Origin: Phycisphaerales bacterium
Lineage (GTDB): Bacteria > Planctomycetota > Phycisphaerae > Phycisphaerales > UBA1924
Assembly (NCBI GenBank): GCA_029260455.1
Contig: JAJDDF010000007.1
Span: 1-54,165, forward strand
DNA: 54,165 nt
Direction: 5' to 3'
The notes under the pieces were generated by a model. It ran no database searches. It was not told where the DNA came from and saw only the letters and a list, made by a program, of their open reading frames with translations. The translations under genes were made by a program, and so were the position numbers. Below are positions 52,224 to 54,165 of this stretch, one piece after another (position 1 is the first letter of the stretch; each line of letters starts with the position of its first letter).

Positions 52224-52241
52224 GTTCGCTTTGTTGCGAAC
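52224..52241. promoter_or_regulatory. Operator-like palindrome before the HTH/integrase genes
   Basis: GTTCGCTTTGTTGCGAAC: 6-bp arms GTTCGC/GCGAAC around six bases. It sits between the ImmA gene and the HTH pair. Binding by the XRE repressor at 53019 is a reasonable guess; a TGTTCGCAT-containing stretch also lies near the XRE start (about 53434). Confidence 0.5.
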
Positions 52242-52260
52242 GGGTGGTCTAAAAAAACTC

Positions 52261-53022
52261 TCAGAAGAGGGACTGTGTGCTCTGAGACGGAGTCGAGGGA
52301 ACAAGACAGCCACGCGTTATTCGAAAACTGGGCCGATCGTCAGCCCTGAATGACGACACGCGGTGAGCAACTTCACTTGGCAGGAAAGTTGTCTTGTTTT
52401 CCCTGAACCGCACGTCCTGGAATCGGTTCATCGCTGCTTGCCTAGAGACGCCAAACCGTCGAGTGATCGCCGGAAGGAACTTGGTCCTCCACAACCACTC
52501 ACTTTCAACAGAATCGTCAAGAAGAAGGGCGATCGCTGATGTACGATCGAGCCCCGCATTGTCGCTGATGCTGAATACCTCTCGTATGACAAGCTGGATC
52601 GGCATGAGCATTGCCGCAGCAAACCTATCGGCTTGGCGCTCAAGCTGGGCTTCACGACCTTGATGAAGTTCTGCCGTATCGGTGAAGACTCGCCGTTGTT
52701 TTTGGTGAAGCAGCATGTGTCCTAATTCATGCGCAACTGTGAACCGCAAACGGCCTTCGTGTGTAGTCAGGGATTGATCGACAACGATTCGTTTCTCTTC
52801 GATGTACGAAGCGCCAAGTACACCCTCACCCAAACCGCTTAGGTCTTCCACGCCGAACTCATAACCGAGCGGGTGCTCGATCCATTCCTCGACAGGGATG
52901 GGAAGAGGAACTGTATCGAGACCGAGTTCATTGATGCAGCGATCAAGTACGCGGACCGCGCCTCGTTCCGCTCTTGCTGCGATAGGTATGGGCTGAAGAA
53001 ATGGCCCGAAGTCGAGGTTCAT
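52261..53022 (-). CDS. ImmA/IrrE-family metallo-endopeptidase
   Basis: A 253-aa zinc protease with HExxH motif in FTVAHELGHMLLHQ and the following LERQADRFAAAMLMP, whose Glu/Asp completes the site. ImmA-type proteases are known to cleave a partner XRE repressor and so switch on mobile-element transfer. The repressor gene is directly upstream with a 4-bp overlap. The C-terminus (SRQAAMNRFQDVRFR) is a further helical segment. Confidence 0.9.
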   Translation of the reverse strand: MNLDFGPFLQPIPIAARAERGAVRVLDRCINELGLDTVPLPIPVEEWIEHPLGYEFGVEDLSGLGEGVLGASYIEEKRIVVDQSLTTHEGRLRFTVAHELGHMLLHQKQRRVFTDTAELHQGREAQLERQADRFAAAMLMPIQLVIREVFSISDNAGLDRTSAIALLLDDSVESEWLWRTKFLPAITRRFGVSRQAAMNRFQDVRFRENKTTFLPSEVAHRVSSFRADDRPSFRITRGCLVPSTPSQSTQSLF

Positions 53023-53444
53023 GATTTCTTCCTCCGGCTCGGAGGCGAAGTCATGGACTTCGCCTGGTTGATCAGTTCATCCCATTGTTCCGGCGTGAGG
53101 TTGCGCGCCGTACGAAGGAACTGTGGAACCTTCGTGGCGTTTGTTTCACTTTCGGCAAAGACCTCTCCAATAACCGAATTCATCTTGCCCCAGCCCTTAC
53201 GGAGCAACTGCTCATCCATGCGGTAGTGGGCGGCGATCCGTACAAGCAGACCCTCGGATGGAGACCGCCTTCCTTTTTCAAGATCGGTGAGGTGGGCCGG
53301 TGCGATGCTCAAGTCCGCAGCGGTCTGGCGAAGGCTCTTCTTGAGCACATCGATTCGTTGACGGCGGAGCTGGTCACCGATGGGCTCTGATTCTGGTTTG
53401 TTGGCGGACTTCGGCACGACCACGTCTCCGGTGTTCGCATACAT
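53019..53444 (-). CDS. XRE-family repressor paired with ImmA protease
   Basis: A 141-aa protein with an HTH_3 domain: IGDQLRRQRIDVLKKSLRQT, AADLSIAPAHLTDLEKGRRS, PSEGLLVRIAAHYRMDEQLL. The C-terminal tail (TPEQWDELINQAKSM) may be the protease target region. Coupling with the ImmA gene (ATGA overlap) makes this a probable ImmR-like regulator of the element. Confidence 0.88.
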   Translation of the reverse strand: MYANTGDVVVPKSANKPESEPIGDQLRRQRIDVLKKSLRQTAADLSIAPAHLTDLEKGRRSPSEGLLVRIAAHYRMDEQLLRKGWGKMNSVIGEVFAESETNATKVPQFLRTARNLTPEQWDELINQAKSMTSPPSRRKKS

Positions 53445-53499
53445 GCTAACGTGCGATCGGCAGAAATCAAGTCTAATCTCTGGAATTCTTGTACGGCTC

Positions 53500-53725
53500 T
53501 TGGTAGGATCGCCAAGTCAGCTCGGGAGGGCCGACGGCGTCATCCAGACGCCGACGCTTACAGCGTCGTCAGAATGAGGCAGCACACCTGGTAAACCAGC
53601 GCCAACTGGCTAAGGGCGAGGATCTAACCACCTCGGCGTGCTGTTCTCGTAGAGCCGGATGCGTGGAGACGCGCTTGTCCGGTTCGACGGAGGCTCGTCA
53701 GCGTAATCCCCTCCCGGCGTGACAT
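53500..53725 (+). mobile_element. 3' fragment of a group II intron
   Basis: 53652-53685 is a 34-nt domain V-like hairpin beginning GAGCCGGATGCGTGG and ending TTGTCCGGTTC: the AGC triad, outer stem GAGCCGGA/TCCGGTTC and distal GCGT/ACGC stem are all present. After it GGAGG/CCTCC arms enclose a loop with an A, fitting domain VI. Domain IV/III-like hairpins precede it. No reverse transcriptase frame lies upstream; the XRE gene occupies that space. Left boundary is approximate. Confidence 0.65.
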
Positions 53726-53736
53726 TCCTGTCCGCA

Positions 53737-54165
53737 GTGTGAGGGAGTAATCCTGATGTTCTATCCGATGTACGTCCGTGCGATATCGGGCGACAGGGAC
53801 ATACGAAGGTTGGGTGGCGCCGGATGGCGTCGTTCATCGTTCGATGTGGTGGGTTGAAGCGGGTGTAAATCCCGTGCGTGGGGTCCGGTCTAAAGGCGTT
53901 ATGCCTATGACCGTTCAACGCGCCTGGCGTGGGGAGCTCTCGACCTGGTGACAGGCGGGATCGCGTCCGAGACCGGACGCGGCGATCGGCCGAAACAGCC
54001 GACGGTGAAAAGCTCAACCATGAAAGGCCCGAAAGGGCTTGCCAGTAAGTGCTGACGGAGACGGAGCCGAACCGCGAAGAACCATTGTTGAAGGGTAGAG
54101 GGGAGCTTTCGGTTTCTGCCCCTCGAAATCCGAGTGAATCACTCGGGAGACTATGCCGTTGCGGA
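53737..54165 (+). mobile_element. Probable 5' part of a second group II intron, cut by window end
   Basis: Starts perhaps at GTGTGAGGG (53737) or GTGCGATATC (53778), both fitting the GUGYG 5' consensus. Downstream are domain-I-like elements: a CGGGTGTAAATCCCG hairpin near 53860, and GGGCTTGCCAGTAAGTGCTG then ACGGAGACGGAG near 54040, which resemble the domain I of introns with the reverse-transcriptase frame placed further right. No long open frame exists before 54165; the reverse transcriptase would lie outside. Confidence 0.55.

Larger units (their letters stand above)
50238..54165. mobile_element. Integrative element at tRNA-Gly, right part outside window
   Basis: From tRNA-Gly rightward: integrase, two HTH/excisionase-like genes, an ImmA-type protease with XRE repressor, then group II intron sequence. 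The arrangement is that of an integrated element with an ImmR/ImmA-type switch. The second attachment site was not seen and must lie beyond 54165. Confidence 0.75.

Overview
The window looks like chromosomal DNA of a planctomycete, most likely of the Phycisphaerae. Supporting signs are secreted proteins with type I dockerin repeats, a C-terminal PEP anchor ending in an arginine cluster, a sigma factor of the planctomycete ECF-like type next to a Ser/Thr kinase with a TPR tail, a VIT/von Willebrand A lipoprotein, and AddA/AddB-type recombination helicases. Lineage is inferred from gene content only; no 16S rRNA gene is present.

Layout. 1-390: the end of an IS5-type insertion sequence cutting into a small gene behind hppD. 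398-7300: housekeeping genes (hppD, an orphan DNA methyltransferase, tRNA-Ala, an AraC/PocR regulator with a 93-aa protein, a PEP-anchored exoprotein, tyrA). 7317-10094: an Rhs C-terminal tip ending in a nucleotidyltransferase-like toxin candidate, a coupled immunity candidate, and degenerate sequence with a duplicated 77-78 bp block. 10225-15318: a TraB/ChaN-like lipoprotein, then a leftward operon of ECF sigma factor, dockerin membrane protein, cohesin-like protein and VIT/vWA lipoprotein (the last with an apparent frameshift). 15595-23315: HDOD protein, surE, a TrmH-type methyltransferase, a glycosyltransferase, NAD(P)HX epimerase, a nitrilase and membrane proteins. 23419-23770: tmRNA.

The last 31 bp of ssrA recur exactly at 42262-42292, so 23773-42292 (about 18.5 kb) reads as a genomic island inserted at the 3' end of ssrA. 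It holds a large beta-helix/FG-GAP/dockerin protein, a kinase and sigma factor pair, a leaderless orphan CRISPR array (12 exact repeats plus one half repeat) fused to a truncated secreted-protein gene, a pRiA4b ORF-3 protein, two Fic genes plus a Fic remnant (each intact Fic gene preceded by striking repeats), a DUF4143 ATPase, and a possible integrase tail. No intact integrase and no cas gene is visible in the island.

Right of the island come a Sel1 protein, a membrane protein whose paralogue sits at the left end of the island, addA/addB helicase-nuclease genes, and tRNA-Gly(CCC). A second integrated element begins at tRNA-Gly: a tyrosine integrase whose stop codon lies inside the tRNA gene, two overlapping HTH (excisionase-like) proteins, an ImmA-type protease with an XRE repressor, and at the window end a group II intron 3' fragment followed by what looks like the 5' part of another group II intron.

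The most notable signals are the ssrA island, the broken orphan CRISPR array with two overlapping spacers, the Rhs-NTase toxin/immunity pair, the paired palindromes and 31-bp tandem repeats at the Fic genes, and the sigma/cohesin/dockerin/VIT operon.
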